A stretch of 12,179 bases of DNA, from NCBI GenBank assembly GCA_005881995.1, contig VBHV01000247.1:1-12179 (forward strand). The letters run 5' to 3'. The notes beneath the pieces were generated by a model. It ran no database searches, was not told the origin of the DNA, and worked only from the letters and a program-made list of their open reading frames with translations. The stretch is from Chloroflexota bacterium. GTDB lineage: Bacteria > Chloroflexota > Ktedonobacteria > Ktedonobacterales > Ktedonobacteraceae. The position numbers and the translations under genes were made by a program. Below are positions 1 to 7,728 of the stretch, piece after piece. The stretch's first letter is position 1; each line of letters begins with the position of its first letter.

Positions 1-141
1 GAAGAGATTTACTTCAATGCGGCACGCCTGGACCGCTCGCTGGTCCTGAAGACGGGCGATTACATCGCGCTGGCCAAACCACGCCTGGGGCGGATCACCG
101 AAGGTCGAGGAACCTCGCCGGGCGCTCCCTCGCATTCCTGA
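1..141 (+). CDS. 3' end of an unidentified protein (partial)
   Basis: Frame 1 is open from the first base to a TGA at 139-141 and gives a 46-residue C-terminal piece. It holds the stretch LDRSLVLKTGDYIALAKP followed by a Gly/Ser/Pro-rich tail, which looks like the end of a folded domain plus a disordered tail. I do not recognise the family from so short a piece. It lies on the same strand as the threonine genes, but about 200 bases and a candidate promoter separate them, so co-transcription is not required. That it codes is supported by the open frame and sensible residue composition only. Confidence 0.55.
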   Translation, partial: EEIYFNAARLDRSLVLKTGDYIALAKPRLGRITEGRGTSPGAPSHS

Positions 142-239
142 ATGCTTCCATGTTGAACTGAAGGTACCTTAGAGGTTCAGAGCATAGCGCTTTGGATTAT
201 GGGGATCAATCAAGACCGGGACCTTTTTGTACCTCTACC

Positions 240-268
240 GTTACAGGTAGTGACAAACCTGCTACAAT
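240..268 (+). promoter_or_regulatory. Candidate sigma-70 promoter for thrB-thrC
   Basis: A -10-like TACAAT at 263-268 lies 17 bases after GTTACA at 240-245, which matches four of six bases of the -35 consensus. The -35 element is the loop of a small inverted repeat, CTACC at 235-239 and GGTAG at 246-250, which could be an operator or chance. A start near 275 would give a leader of roughly 65 bases before the thrB start. It sits in the only sizeable gap upstream of the threonine genes. This is pattern matching only. Confidence 0.4.
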
Positions 269-300
269 ACGAGTACTTAATTTAGTAGAGGGTGGGAAGG

Positions 301-323
301 CTTTGAGGTGAGGGACATCAAAG
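301..323 (+). promoter_or_regulatory. Small hairpin next to the thrB ribosome site
   Basis: CTTTGA (301-306) and TCAAAG (318-323) are perfect inverted arms around an 11-base loop. The right arm abuts the AAAGG (324-328) that is the likely ribosome-binding site for the TTG start at 342. Such a stem could modulate initiation. With only six pairs, four of them A-T, it may be chance. Confidence 0.2.
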
Positions 324-341
324 AAAGGTAAGTTACTCGCA

Positions 342-1300
342 TTGGCACTGGTGAAACCCGTTACAGTTACTGTCTTGACTCCCGCGACATCGGCGAATCT
401 CGGACCCGGCTTCGACAGTCTGGGTCTTGCACTGCTGATCCTCAACAGCCGGTCATCCGGGTCGAAGGCCCACTCGGAGCCGGGCTTTCCACCGGTCCAG
501 ACAATTTATTCTTCCGTGCCTTTGCCTCGCTCTATGCCGACAGGCAGGCTGAGTTACCACATGTGCAAATTAGCATGACCATCGCTATTCCCCCTGGTTG
601 TGGCTTAGGCAGCAGCGCAACGGCTGTCGTAGGCGGGTTGGTGGCGGCGAACGCATTGCTGCACCTGCAAGGAAAAGATGTTCCCAAAGATGAACTGTTA
701 GAGCCTGCCGTTGCCATCGAAGCGGGAAATCATCCAGACAATGTGGCTCCAGCATTGTTCGGGGGACTGGTTGCCACGACCAATATGAATGGCAAAATTC
801 ACGCCGTCAAAACGCGTTTTCCCGATGCGCTCAAAGCGGTCATATTCACCCCTTCGTTTCCGATGGATACCGTCGCGGGAAGGAAATTATTGCCCGCCTC
901 CTATTCTAAAGCGGACGTCACCTTTAATACGGGGCGGGTCGCGCTCTTGCTGACAGCCCTGCAAACGGGACGCTATGAACTGATCGGCGAGGCGATGCAG
1001 GACCGCCTGCACCAGCCCTATCGCCAGACGCTTTTCCCTGCAATGCCTGAGATTATTCAGGCTGCAATCGACGCGGGTGCGCACGGCGCGAGTCTATCGG
1101 GAGGCGGTTCCTCCTTGATCGCGCTCGCCAGTTCCAACTTTTCCTCCATACTGCGTGCAATGCAGGAGACGGCCCGTTCTCTAGGAGTAGAGGGAAGCGG
1201 AAGGATTTTACGCGCAGACCAGACCGGTGCGCGCGTAATAACTGTTGTGCGGAGTCGAAAGCGCAGTGATTATCGCTCCCATTCCGGTGCGCTGCTTTAG
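342..1300 (+). pseudogene. thrB: Homoserine kinase, interrupted by a -1 type frameshift
   Basis: Homoserine kinase (GHMP family) phosphorylates L-homoserine with ATP in the cytosol, the step before threonine synthase. Two reading frames together make one family member. From the TTG at 342 (AAAGG 13 bases upstream; GTG at 351 is an alternative) one frame gives TPATSANLGPGFDSLGLAL, the family N-terminus. It then runs out of homology and stops at 578. Homology resumes in the frame two positions over, as VIRVEGPLGAGLSTGPDNLF, then the ATP-binding IPPGCGLGSSAT loop and the C-terminal GAHGASLSGGGSSLIALA glycine motif, ending at TAG 1300. The switch lies at about 440-455 and equals one missing base. 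Restored, the protein would be about 319 residues, near the usual length. An internal GTG at 563 would lack the substrate-binding N-terminus. thrC follows 38 bases later. Confidence 0.9.
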
Positions 1301-1338
1301 CACTATACGAGCGCATACGCAAAACTTGAAGCGAAAGG

Positions 1339-2805
1339 ATGACACCTCCCCAAATGGAGATGAATACTGCGGGTTTACAGTCCAGTCAATCGGATCGAGA
1401 GTTCGGCCAGGTATTGGAAGCCGTCTCTTTACGCTGTGTAGAATGCGCGGTCCTCTATCCTGGCGTGGAAGCTCCGCCTCGTCAACCTCGTTATCGCTGT
1501 GATTGCGGCGGGGTACTTGATGTCGAAGCGATCTACCAGCATCCTGTGCAAGAGACCTCCCCTCTCCAGGAAGGATACGGTGCGCTTGCTGACAGTGATC
1601 TCATGCCAATTGCCGGGGCTGCGTGGCGGCAACTTTTTGACGAACGCGCTTCGCTACCTCCTCTCTGGCCGATGGACGCGCATACCTTGCTCCTCGATGC
1701 CAGTGGTGTCTGGCGCTATCGCGAACTTATCCTGCCGCTTCCCGATCAATATGTAGTCAGTCGCCCCGAAGGAAATACCGCGCTGTATCCGGTTGGTATA
1801 GAAAACTGTGGGGATGGCCGTCCTGGGCATCGCACCATAGGTGACTACGCGGGAGTGGAACGCCTCTTCCTCAAACATGAGGGCGAAAATCCGACCGGCA
1901 GCTTCAAGGATCGCGGCATGACGGTGGGCGTCTCTATGGCCCGGTATATCGGCGCGCGCGCCGTGGCCTGCGCTTCCACGGGCAACACCTCGGCTTCACT
2001 GGCATCGTACGCGGCTCAAGCTGGTCTGCCCTGCCTCGTCTTCCTGCCTGCCGGGCATGTCGCGCCGGGAAAGCTGGCGCAATCGCTGGCATATGGCGCA
2101 ACCACCATCCAGGTTGCCGGAGATTTCGATGATGCCATGCGCCTGGTTGAGCAGGTCTGCAATGAACTGGGCATCTACCTGTTGAACTCGCTCAACCCCT
2201 ATCGTGTCGAGGGGCAGAAAGCCATTGGTTTTGAAATCTTACAGCAGCTCGACTGGCAGGCTCCCGACTGGCTGGTTCTGCCCGCAGGCAATCTGGGCAA
2301 CACCTCGGCTGTCGGGAAAGCCTTGCTCTCGGCGCATCGACTAGGGTTGATCGGACACGTGCCGCGCATTGCCTCTATTCAAGCTGCCGGAGCCAATCCA
2401 TTCTACCGCAGTTTTGTCAAAGGCTTTTCAGAACGCGAACACGTCCAGGCGCAAACCGTAGCTACTGCTATCAAGATTGGCGATCCCGTCAGCTTTACGC
2501 GCGCGCGCCGTGTTATCGAACAGACACGGGGTATCGTTGAGGAAGTGAGTGATGAGGAAATCCTGGCCGCGAAATCCGTGATTGATCGTTCCGGCATTGG
2601 CTGCGAACCCGCATCAGCTGCAACGCTGGCAGGCATCCGCAAACTGGTGGAGCGCGGCGTTATAAAACGCGACGAGCGCATCGTTGGCATACTCACCGGA
2701 CATCTCTTGAAGGATAGCCAGACAGGTATTCCCCAACAACAAGCGATGATGGTAGAAGCCAATGTTGATGCGGTGCGGAAAATGCTGCATAGTTTTATGC
2801 GATAA
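1339..2805 (+). CDS. thrC: Threonine synthase, zinc-ribbon type
   Basis: PLP-dependent threonine synthase converts O-phospho-L-homoserine to threonine and phosphate, directly after ThrB. From ATG 1339 the protein is 488 residues. A short N-terminal metal-ribbon-like motif has Cys33, Cys36, Cys54 and Cys56. A fold-type II PLP domain follows, with the Schiff-base lysine at Lys190 in NPTGSFKDRG. A later SNTS-like phosphate site reads CASTGNTSASLA, and a Gly-rich PAGNLGNTSAVG loop is also present. All key residues appear intact. The start is uncertain: the likely ribosome site AAAGGA (1334-1339) overlaps the ATG at 1339, so the in-frame ATGs at 1354 or 1360 are more natural starts and would remove 5 or 7 residues. 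It is the second gene of a threonine pair behind the frameshifted thrB. Confidence 0.93.
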   Translation: MTPPQMEMNTAGLQSSQSDREFGQVLEAVSLRCVECAVLYPGVEAPPRQPRYRCDCGGVLDVEAIYQHPVQETSPLQEGYGALADSDLMPIAGAAWRQLFDERASLPPLWPMDAHTLLLDASGVWRYRELILPLPDQYVVSRPEGNTALYPVGIENCGDGRPGHRTIGDYAGVERLFLKHEGENPTGSFKDRGMTVGVSMARYIGARAVACASTGNTSASLASYAAQAGLPCLVFLPAGHVAPGKLAQSLAYGATTIQVAGDFDDAMRLVEQVCNELGIYLLNSLNPYRVEGQKAIGFEILQQLDWQAPDWLVLPAGNLGNTSAVGKALLSAHRLGLIGHVPRIASIQAAGANPFYRSFVKGFSEREHVQAQTVATAIKIGDPVSFTRARRVIEQTRGIVEEVSDEEILAAKSVIDRSGIGCEPASAATLAGIRKLVERGVIKRDERIVGILTGHLLKDSQTGIPQQQAMMVEANVDAVRKMLHSFMR

Positions 2806-2838
2806 AGGAAAACAGTTCTGTCGCAACTCGATAGTACG

Positions 2839-5028
2839 ATGACAACTACTGAATCGCCACCGATTACTCATGCCGCACAGTCGCGCTGGCATATGAGTAT
2901 GCATATTATACGTAGCTGGCTCAGCGCCTGGGAAGTCTATCCCATCGTGCTGATCGCTGCTTGCTTGCGCTTATACCAACTCAACGCCAGCGAGTTTGAT
3001 GAAGATCAGACGATGGTGTTTCGTATGGCGCGTGATGCCCTCGTGCATGGACTGCTCCCCGCCACCAGTAATATTGCCTCTATTCGCATCGTCAATCCGC
3101 CCGGGGTCATCTACCTGCTCATGCTGCCCGCCGCGTTCAGCGCGAATCCATTGTGGGCAGTAGTATTCGTGGCGTTATTGAATGTACTGGCGGTCTTGCT
3201 CACCTATATTTTTACGCGCCGCTATTTCGGGCGACTGACAGCCGTCCTCGCCGCGCTCCTCTATGCCACGGCCTCCGAACCGGTCTTTTTTAGCCGCTTC
3301 ATCTGGCAGCAGAATATGATCGCGCCCTTTGTCGTGCTCTTCTTCTTCGCCCTGTTCTGGGGCGTGAGGGAACGACGCAAAGGTTGGCTCTTTCCCGCCC
3401 TGTTCCTGCTGGGCTTACTGGTTCAATTGCAAGAAACAACGATCCTGTTAGCCATCCCACTGGCGCTGGCAATTCTACTCGCGCCGGAGACGGTGCGCTG
3501 GCGCGACCTGGCGTTCGGTCTACTCTCGCTCGTGTTGATCTTTTTTACGTATCTGCTCTGGGAAATTTCTACAAATTTTTTCGATGTCACAGTCATCCTG
3601 AACTTCTCAAAGCTGCCCTCGCATATAGACAATATCGCCCTCACCTACTATAGGGACTTTTTCAGCCCTTATGATCGTCTACCTACCAATACGCAGACCC
3701 TTTTGTATCAATTGGTACCCGTGCTCTCGTGGCTCCGCCGCATCATGCTGGTTCTGGTAGTGTGCGGGTTGGCTACCGCAGTTGTAGGCATCGTGTTGAG
3801 CTTCACTCGTTCCAATGCAGAGCGTGATGCATCCGGTGAGCACGAGGCTCCATCTCGCATATTGCGTATACACGCAGGCTGGACTCGTTTCTGGCGATGG
3901 TGGACGAACTTTCGCGCTGAACCTGTGCGCTCCGGCCTCGTAGTCTTGCTGACCTGGCAGATCATCCCACTTCTGGTACTCTCACGTCATGCGGTCCCAC
4001 TGTATCCCTATTACCTGCTCATGTTGATGCCAGGGCCTTTTATCTTGATCGGCCTCTTCATTGACCGTTTCGCCGCCTGGCTGCGGCGGCCGGAGCGCAG
4101 GTGGACTATTACTCGTTATGCTATGTATGCCTTCGCCTGCCTGGTGCTTATCGCGCAGGTGCTCGGCACAACCGCAGGCTTGATCGACGAAGTCAGCGGG
4201 AACAACAAGCATGGTCTCAGCTATAATACGCTCGGTTCGCTGCAATCAGCCTTGAGCGAAGCCGACCAGTTGGCTCAACAGCGCCATCTTCATCACGTGT
4301 ATGTCACCTCAGATCAATTTACGCAGGTGCCCCTGCGCTATCTCGCTGAACAAATGCGCACACCGACAACCGTCTTTGATGCGACTCACTGCCTGCTGCT
4401 TCCCAATCCGGCCGGTGGGCCGGCCGTCTTTCTGGTCGGGCCATACGACCAGTTCGCGCTCTTCTTGCTAAGGCAGTATGCCACCGCGACCCTGATTGAC
4501 CAGCCAGCACGTCTGGGCGGCGCGCCTTTCTCGCTGTTGCTCGTTCAACCTTTATTACAAACCATCCCAGGTACGTCCAACCAGTCGTTCGCGCATCACC
4601 TGCAATTGCTCGATCACCGGGCGCAATCGCTCACTTACAACAGCCGGTTGCTGCTGGTCACGCGCTGGCAATTCTTACGTTCACAGCAGCCCGTGTATCG
4701 CACGACCTACACCTATGCCATCACCGCATCTTTCAACGCTGGTGGAGGTACTGTCCCAGAGGTGCGAAGCCTATGTGTCGCCACCTCCATTTCACCAGGG
4801 GATCAGCTCATCGCGACGTTCCCCTTTCCCGTAAGTACGCTCATTCCTCGGTCGATCAGCATCTCCGCTCGCTATATCGTCACACACCCTTATAACTTCA
4901 CTGTTGGACCAGTACATCTTGAAAATATTCGAGATCAAGGCTCGGTGCCGGTCACACTGCAAACGACGAGTGGAAGCGAACACGTTAGGCGTTTCAATCA
5001 GCCTCGGCATGAAAAGCTATGGCTATGA
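2839..5028 (+). CDS. PMT/GT39-like membrane glycosyltransferase
   Basis: This is a 729-residue multi-pass membrane protein resembling the dolichyl-phosphate-mannose mannosyltransferase/ArnT clan, which moves sugars from lipid-phosphate donors on the outer face of the membrane. After the first helix (about residues 33-48) the first outer loop carries Asp54-Glu55-Asp56 in NASEFDEDQ, the acidic position used for catalysis in this clan. NPPGVIYLLMLP and a string of hydrophobic helices follow to about residue 440. The last 280 residues are a mostly soluble, probably extracytoplasmic domain. The acceptor is unknown. The start at 2839 has no clear ribosome site; an in-frame ATG at 2893 is possible. 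The gene follows thrC by 33 bases. Its final residues after about codon 700 run through the start of the MntP-like gene in another frame, so its natural C-terminus may have been lost. Confidence 0.8.
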   Translation: MTTTESPPITHAAQSRWHMSMHIIRSWLSAWEVYPIVLIAACLRLYQLNASEFDEDQTMVFRMARDALVHGLLPATSNIASIRIVNPPGVIYLLMLPAAFSANPLWAVVFVALLNVLAVLLTYIFTRRYFGRLTAVLAALLYATASEPVFFSRFIWQQNMIAPFVVLFFFALFWGVRERRKGWLFPALFLLGLLVQLQETTILLAIPLALAILLAPETVRWRDLAFGLLSLVLIFFTYLLWEISTNFFDVTVILNFSKLPSHIDNIALTYYRDFFSPYDRLPTNTQTLLYQLVPVLSWLRRIMLVLVVCGLATAVVGIVLSFTRSNAERDASGEHEAPSRILRIHAGWTRFWRWWTNFRAEPVRSGLVVLLTWQIIPLLVLSRHAVPLYPYYLLMLMPGPFILIGLFIDRFAAWLRRPERRWTITRYAMYAFACLVLIAQVLGTTAGLIDEVSGNNKHGLSYNTLGSLQSALSEADQLAQQRHLHHVYVTSDQFTQVPLRYLAEQMRTPTTVFDATHCLLLPNPAGGPAVFLVGPYDQFALFLLRQYATATLIDQPARLGGAPFSLLLVQPLLQTIPGTSNQSFAHHLQLLDHRAQSLTYNSRLLLVTRWQFLRSQQPVYRTTYTYAITASFNAGGGTVPEVRSLCVATSISPGDQLIATFPFPVSTLIPRSISISARYIVTHPYNFTVGPVHLENIRDQGSVPVTLQTTSGSEHVRRFNQPRHEKLWL

Positions 5029-5590
5029 CAGCCTTTCCCATACCTATGAAGAAAGAGCAAGCGGCCTCCCTCCCTGGCTGCGTTCAGCAATCCTCTTCTC
5101 TCTGGCGGAGATGTTGATGCCCATAATCGGCCTGGTCATTGGATATGCTGCCTCCCTGATAGTGAGTGACCTCATGCACTATGCCGGCGCGTTGCTCTTG
5201 ATAGGGGTTGGCCTGTGGGAACTGATCGAAGAGGGACACGAGTTTCTCAACAAGCGAAATACCCAGGAAGTAAAGACACATCAGCATACAGTATCTAACC
5301 CTCAATTGCAGAGCAGCTCATTTCGCTGGAAACAACAGCTTCTCCTTGCGCTTAGCATCAGCCTGGATGAGTTAGCAATTGGTTTTTCGTTAGGTTCGGT
5401 ATCGAGCCGAGGAATAATCAGTCCGATCACCTTATGCATTTTGATTGGCATTCAAGGATTTCTAATGACGATTATCGGTCTTTCACTCGGTCGTACCTTA
5501 CGTACTCGTTTGAATCCTCTCAAAGAATGGAGTGAACTGCTCAGCGCTTTTCTCCTCATCGGATTGGGCATATGGTTACTTGTATCATGA
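4970..5590 (+). CDS. MntP-like manganese efflux protein, 5' end abnormal
   Basis: The protein resembles the MntP (DUF204) family of small inner-membrane exporters of Mn2+ built from two three-helix repeats. Repeat 2 is complete and has the family Asp in SISLDELAIGFSLG. Repeat 1 begins in the middle of helix 1: only NTLGVSISLGMK remains, with Asn where the family has Asp, and the residues before it are polar, not membrane-like. Later helices include FSLAEMLMPIIGLVIGYAAS and the C-terminal LLSAFLLIGLGIWLLVS. Possible starts are ATG 4904, GTG 4970 (chosen; 59-base overlap with the upstream gene) and ATG 5009; none has a convincing ribosome site. The simplest reading is a deletion that joined the glycosyltransferase tail to the MntP-like gene, leaving a probably inactive product. 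The family call is from motifs and helix layout. Confidence 0.7.
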   Translation: MEANTLGVSISLGMKSYGYDSLSHTYEERASGLPPWLRSAILFSLAEMLMPIIGLVIGYAASLIVSDLMHYAGALLLIGVGLWELIEEGHEFLNKRNTQEVKTHQHTVSNPQLQSSSFRWKQQLLLALSISLDELAIGFSLGSVSSRGIISPITLCILIGIQGFLMTIIGLSLGRTLRTRLNPLKEWSELLSAFLLIGLGIWLLVS

Positions 5591-5635
5591 AAAAGGCTAT
5601 AGCAATCCGCTAAGGCTAAGTGTTACAATATGCGG

Positions 5636-5681
5636 TATAATGCAATCCCAACAACATAGGAAAATGCGCTTGGTCTATAAT
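5636..5681 (+). promoter_or_regulatory. Two TATAAT boxes upstream of the small membrane gene
   Basis: The 123-base gap between the MntP-like gene and the next gene contains two exact TATAAT hexamers, at 5636-5641 and 5676-5681. Neither has a good -35 element at 16-18 bases. Either could be the -10 of the promoter for the gene starting at 5714; the second would put the start of transcription near 5688. Confidence 0.4.
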
Positions 5682-5693
5682 GGGGGTCAATAG

Positions 5694-5708
5694 CTCCCTT
5701 GAGGGAGG
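5694..5708 (+). promoter_or_regulatory. Ribosome site inside a small hairpin
   Basis: CTCCC (5694-5698) pairs perfectly with GGGAG (5703-5707) across a TTGA loop. The right arm is the ribosome-binding site GGGAGG (5703-5708), five bases before ATG 5714. This strong site fixes the start at 5714 rather than the TTG at 5699. The stem could hide the site and reduce translation. Confidence 0.45.
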
Positions 5709-5713
5709 CCTGC

Positions 5714-6127
5714 ATGAGAAATTTGCGGCCAAAACGGAAACTACTACCAGCGTGGGACATGCCCTCTGATCCGGTGAAAGCCGTATTCTGGTTTTTCCAC
5801 TGGCTGCTGCGCGTGCTGGTGCGTTTCTTTTATATACTCATACTCGGTGCCGTGGCTTACGAAACCTATCTGAACGGTATTGTCGGATTAATAGGCACGT
5901 TGCTGGTCGGCCTGGGAGTATGGGCTGGACTGGCGGTTCTGCTGCTATTCGTCAATTTCACCAGCGGCGTCTCGCGCGTGGTCGCGGATGTGGGTCGCAT
6001 GCAGAAAGGCTATCCTCCCCGCAATCCGTTCTCCAGCTTCGCTGAACCTGTAGAACCGGAAGGCCCGATTGTTGAAGGAACGGTTACCGACCTGGAAGAA
6101 GAGCGCAGAAAACGCAGGCAGGAGTAA
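5714..6127 (+). CDS. Small two-helix membrane protein, function unknown
   Basis: This 137-residue protein has a basic N-terminus (NLRPKRK) and two hydrophobic stretches at about residues 22-50 and 55-85, the second rich in Gly, Leu and Val. A charged cytoplasmic-looking C-terminus ends in EEERRKRRQE. By the positive-inside rule both ends should face the cytoplasm, making a hairpin in the membrane. I recognise no family and no catalytic motif. The start is set by GGGAGG five bases upstream. The stop codon (6125-6127) directly abuts the stop codon of the convergent manA, so neither gene has room for a separate terminator. A preceding TATAAT suggests its own promoter. Confidence 0.75.
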   Translation: MRNLRPKRKLLPAWDMPSDPVKAVFWFFHWLLRVLVRFFYILILGAVAYETYLNGIVGLIGTLLVGLGVWAGLAVLLLFVNFTSGVSRVVADVGRMQKGYPPRNPFSSFAEPVEPEGPIVEGTVTDLEEERRKRRQE

Positions 6128-7168
6128 TCACATCCGGTTCTGCGCATTCCACGCGCTCCATGCTTCATCTGCGGGTGTGGGTACATACGAAAATAAGAGC
6201 GTACCTTCGCCCTCGATACAATACTGGCCTAAAGAGGCAGGCAGTACCATCGTCTGCCCGCGAGTAAACTCTTCGCTGTACTCAAATGAATCGCCGTAGC
6301 GCACCTGAAAACTCGCTCCTAAAGAGGTGAGTATCCCACAACTACTCTCAGTTTTGGCCTTCGTATAGCCAAGGGATATATTGCTCTGCTGTAGCTTGAA
6401 TTCGTGGGTAACAAAATATTTGCAGGCAACCAGGCAGCGATCAGTATGACCTGGGCCGCCTTTCAGTGAGACAGGCTGCATCTTCACGCGAGTTGAACGA
6501 TCAAAGCGCGCCACATCAAGAGAGCGTTCGATGTGCAGGTCGCGGGGCGTTCCTGAGGCGGTCAGGCGGCCGTAGTCGTACATGCGGTAAGTGATGTCCG
6601 AGTATTCTTGCAGTTCGTAGAGCAGGACGCCGCCGCCAATAGCATGTACCGTTCCGGCTGGAACAAAGATCACATCGCCAGCCGAAACTGGTACTTCATA
6701 CAGCAGGTTTTCCAGGGTGACAGCCTCGATAGCTTGCTGTACTTCTCGACGCGAGGTAGGAGCTTTGAAGCCGTGTACAATCGATGCTCCAGGAGCGGCA
6801 TCGAGTACATACCAGAATTCTGTTTTACCCAACTTGCCGGACTCATAACGACGGGCATAGCTATCATCAGGGTGAACCTGTACGGAGAGTTTGTCGTTCG
6901 CATCGATGAACTTTGCCAGGAGTGGAAAGCGCTGTCCGAAAATAGCGATGGCCTGCTCGCCAAGCAGCTCAGCTCCATAATCCTTCACCAGCGCGCCTAG
7001 CGACTTGCCCGTATATGGCTCGTTTTGAGCGATAGTGCTGACTTCAGTTTCCCAGGCCTCACCAATTGCGATCTCGCCGGGTGGTAGCCGTTTCCACCCA
7101 TCACGCTCTAATCTTCGTCCCCCCCAGATTGTTTCGTGTAAGGAAGCTTCCAGTCGAATAGGATGCAT
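6128..7168 (-). CDS. manA: Mannose-6-phosphate isomerase, class I
   Basis: This is a zinc-dependent cytosolic isomerase that interconverts mannose 6-phosphate and fructose 6-phosphate, supplying mannose for GDP-mannose and glycans. The 346-residue protein is of the short, Bacillus-like type I form. The cupin metal ligands are visible: Gln97 and His99 in KLSVQVHPDD, Glu117 in LGKTEFWY, and His175 in VPAGTVHAIGGG. YELQEYSDITYRMYDYGR carries the family arginine. The second cupin-like half follows to the C-terminus. The start ATG at 7168 has an AGGAGG (7183-7188 on the complement) with a rather long spacing of 14. The gene is separated from the upstream thioredoxin-like gene by a terminator, so it probably has its own promoter, which I could not place. 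It may feed mannose to glycosyltransferases such as the one upstream, but that link is only inference. Confidence 0.95.
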   Translation of the reverse strand: MHPIRLEASLHETIWGGRRLERDGWKRLPPGEIAIGEAWETEVSTIAQNEPYTGKSLGALVKDYGAELLGEQAIAIFGQRFPLLAKFIDANDKLSVQVHPDDSYARRYESGKLGKTEFWYVLDAAPGASIVHGFKAPTSRREVQQAIEAVTLENLLYEVPVSAGDVIFVPAGTVHAIGGGVLLYELQEYSDITYRMYDYGRLTASGTPRDLHIERSLDVARFDRSTRVKMQPVSLKGGPGHTDRCLVACKYFVTHEFKLQQSNISLGYTKAKTESSCGILTSLGASFQVRYGDSFEYSEEFTRGQTMVLPASLGQYCIEGEGTLLFSYVPTPADEAWSAWNAQNRM

Positions 7169-7205
7169 ATACCGCGCGACCCCCTCCTGAATAATATTGT
7201 TTGAT

Positions 7206-7242
7206 GAAAAACTATAGAGGCATCCTTTGCGGATGCCCTCTA
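7206..7242 (-). terminator. Rho-independent terminator after the thioredoxin-like gene
   Basis: On the - strand an 11-pair stem (arms at 7242-7231 and 7225-7215, one bulged base, five-base loop GCAAA) is followed by TAGTTTTTC. It lies 45 bases past the stop of the thioredoxin-like gene and before manA. Stem strength plus the T run make it a good intrinsic terminator. Confidence 0.8.
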
Positions 7243-7286
7243 CAATACGCTTTATGCTGCGCTATCTCTTTGGATACGAAGCGCAA

Positions 7287-7634
7287 TTAGTAATGCGCGA
7301 GCAGCGTGCCTTCGATCTGCTTCCGCAGTTTTTCGCGCATAACAATCCCTTTAATGCGGTTGATCTCCTGCCCATTTTTGAAAAAGATCACGGTAGGAAT
7401 ACCATCGACATTCCACTGGCCGGTAATCGTGGCATCGGTATCGGTGTTCAACCGGGCGAATGTCACGCGCCCCTCGTATTCCTTGCTTATTGCCGCAAAT
7501 TCTGGATCAAATATCTGGCAGGCGCTACTTTTATCCGATGAAAAATCAACGACCACCATTTGCTGCGCCTGGAGTACCTGTTCGGCAAAATCCTGGCTTG
7601 TGATTTCCATGTAGCTTGTTTTCTGCTCTGCCAT
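7287..7634 (-). CDS. Thioredoxin-fold protein with SSAC instead of CGPC
   Basis: The 115-residue protein has the full thioredoxin layout: VVVDFSSDKSSACQIF on the first core strand and active-site helix, then FARLNTDTD, then the cis-proline loop GIPTVIFF (Pro80), then a C-terminal helix. Thioredoxins reduce disulfides with a CxxC pair. Here that position reads Ser36-Ser37-Ala38-Cys39, so the attacking first cysteine is Ser and only the second remains; the Trp and Pro of WCGPC are also gone. Ordinary disulfide reduction is therefore not expected; binding, chaperone-like or single-thiol roles are possible. Start ATG 7634 has AGAGGA four bases upstream. The gene stands alone between its own promoter and terminator, downstream of the XPB gene. 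The fold is clear; the function is open. Confidence 0.88.
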   Translation of the reverse strand: MAEQKTSYMEITSQDFAEQVLQAQQMVVVDFSSDKSSACQIFDPEFAAISKEYEGRVTFARLNTDTDATITGQWNVDGIPTVIFFKNGQEINRIKGIVMREKLRKQIEGTLLAHY

Positions 7635-7682
7635 ACTATCCTCTTTATCGCGTCATTTATCTGCACACACTCATGTGCTAGA

Positions 7683-7711
7683 AGGGTATCACCCAGAAGT
7701 TATCATGTCAA
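7683..7711 (-). promoter_or_regulatory. Promoter for the thioredoxin-like gene
   Basis: On the - strand a perfect TTGACA (7711-7706) is followed by a 17-base spacer and TACCCT (7688-7683), a weak -10. It lies in the 94-base gap between the XPB stop and the ATG at 7634. With the terminator downstream, this makes a single-gene transcription unit. The poor -10 suggests either modest strength or help from an activator. Confidence 0.6.
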
Positions 7712-7728
7712 GCAACTCATGCAAGAGA

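Noticed and set aside
430..460. Programmed ribosomal frameshifting in thrB
   Set aside because: There is no slippery heptamer, no clear downstream structure and no internal ribosome-like stimulator, and ThrB is not a known frameshifted family. A one-base indel is simpler.
2403..2762. 119-codon open frame on the - strand inside thrC
   Set aside because: It lies wholly opposite well-supported coding sequence, is Ser/Arg/Thr-rich in the way of antisense shadows, and has no motif.
4405..4427. GC-rich inverted repeat (GGCCGG...CCGGCC) in the glycosyltransferase gene
   Set aside because: It is inside continuous coding sequence and has no T run; probably chance from codon choice.
7681..7692. Short GGGT-GAT-ACCC inverted repeat over the thioredoxin-like promoter
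   Set aside because: The arms are only four bases long; too short to call an operator without a second copy.
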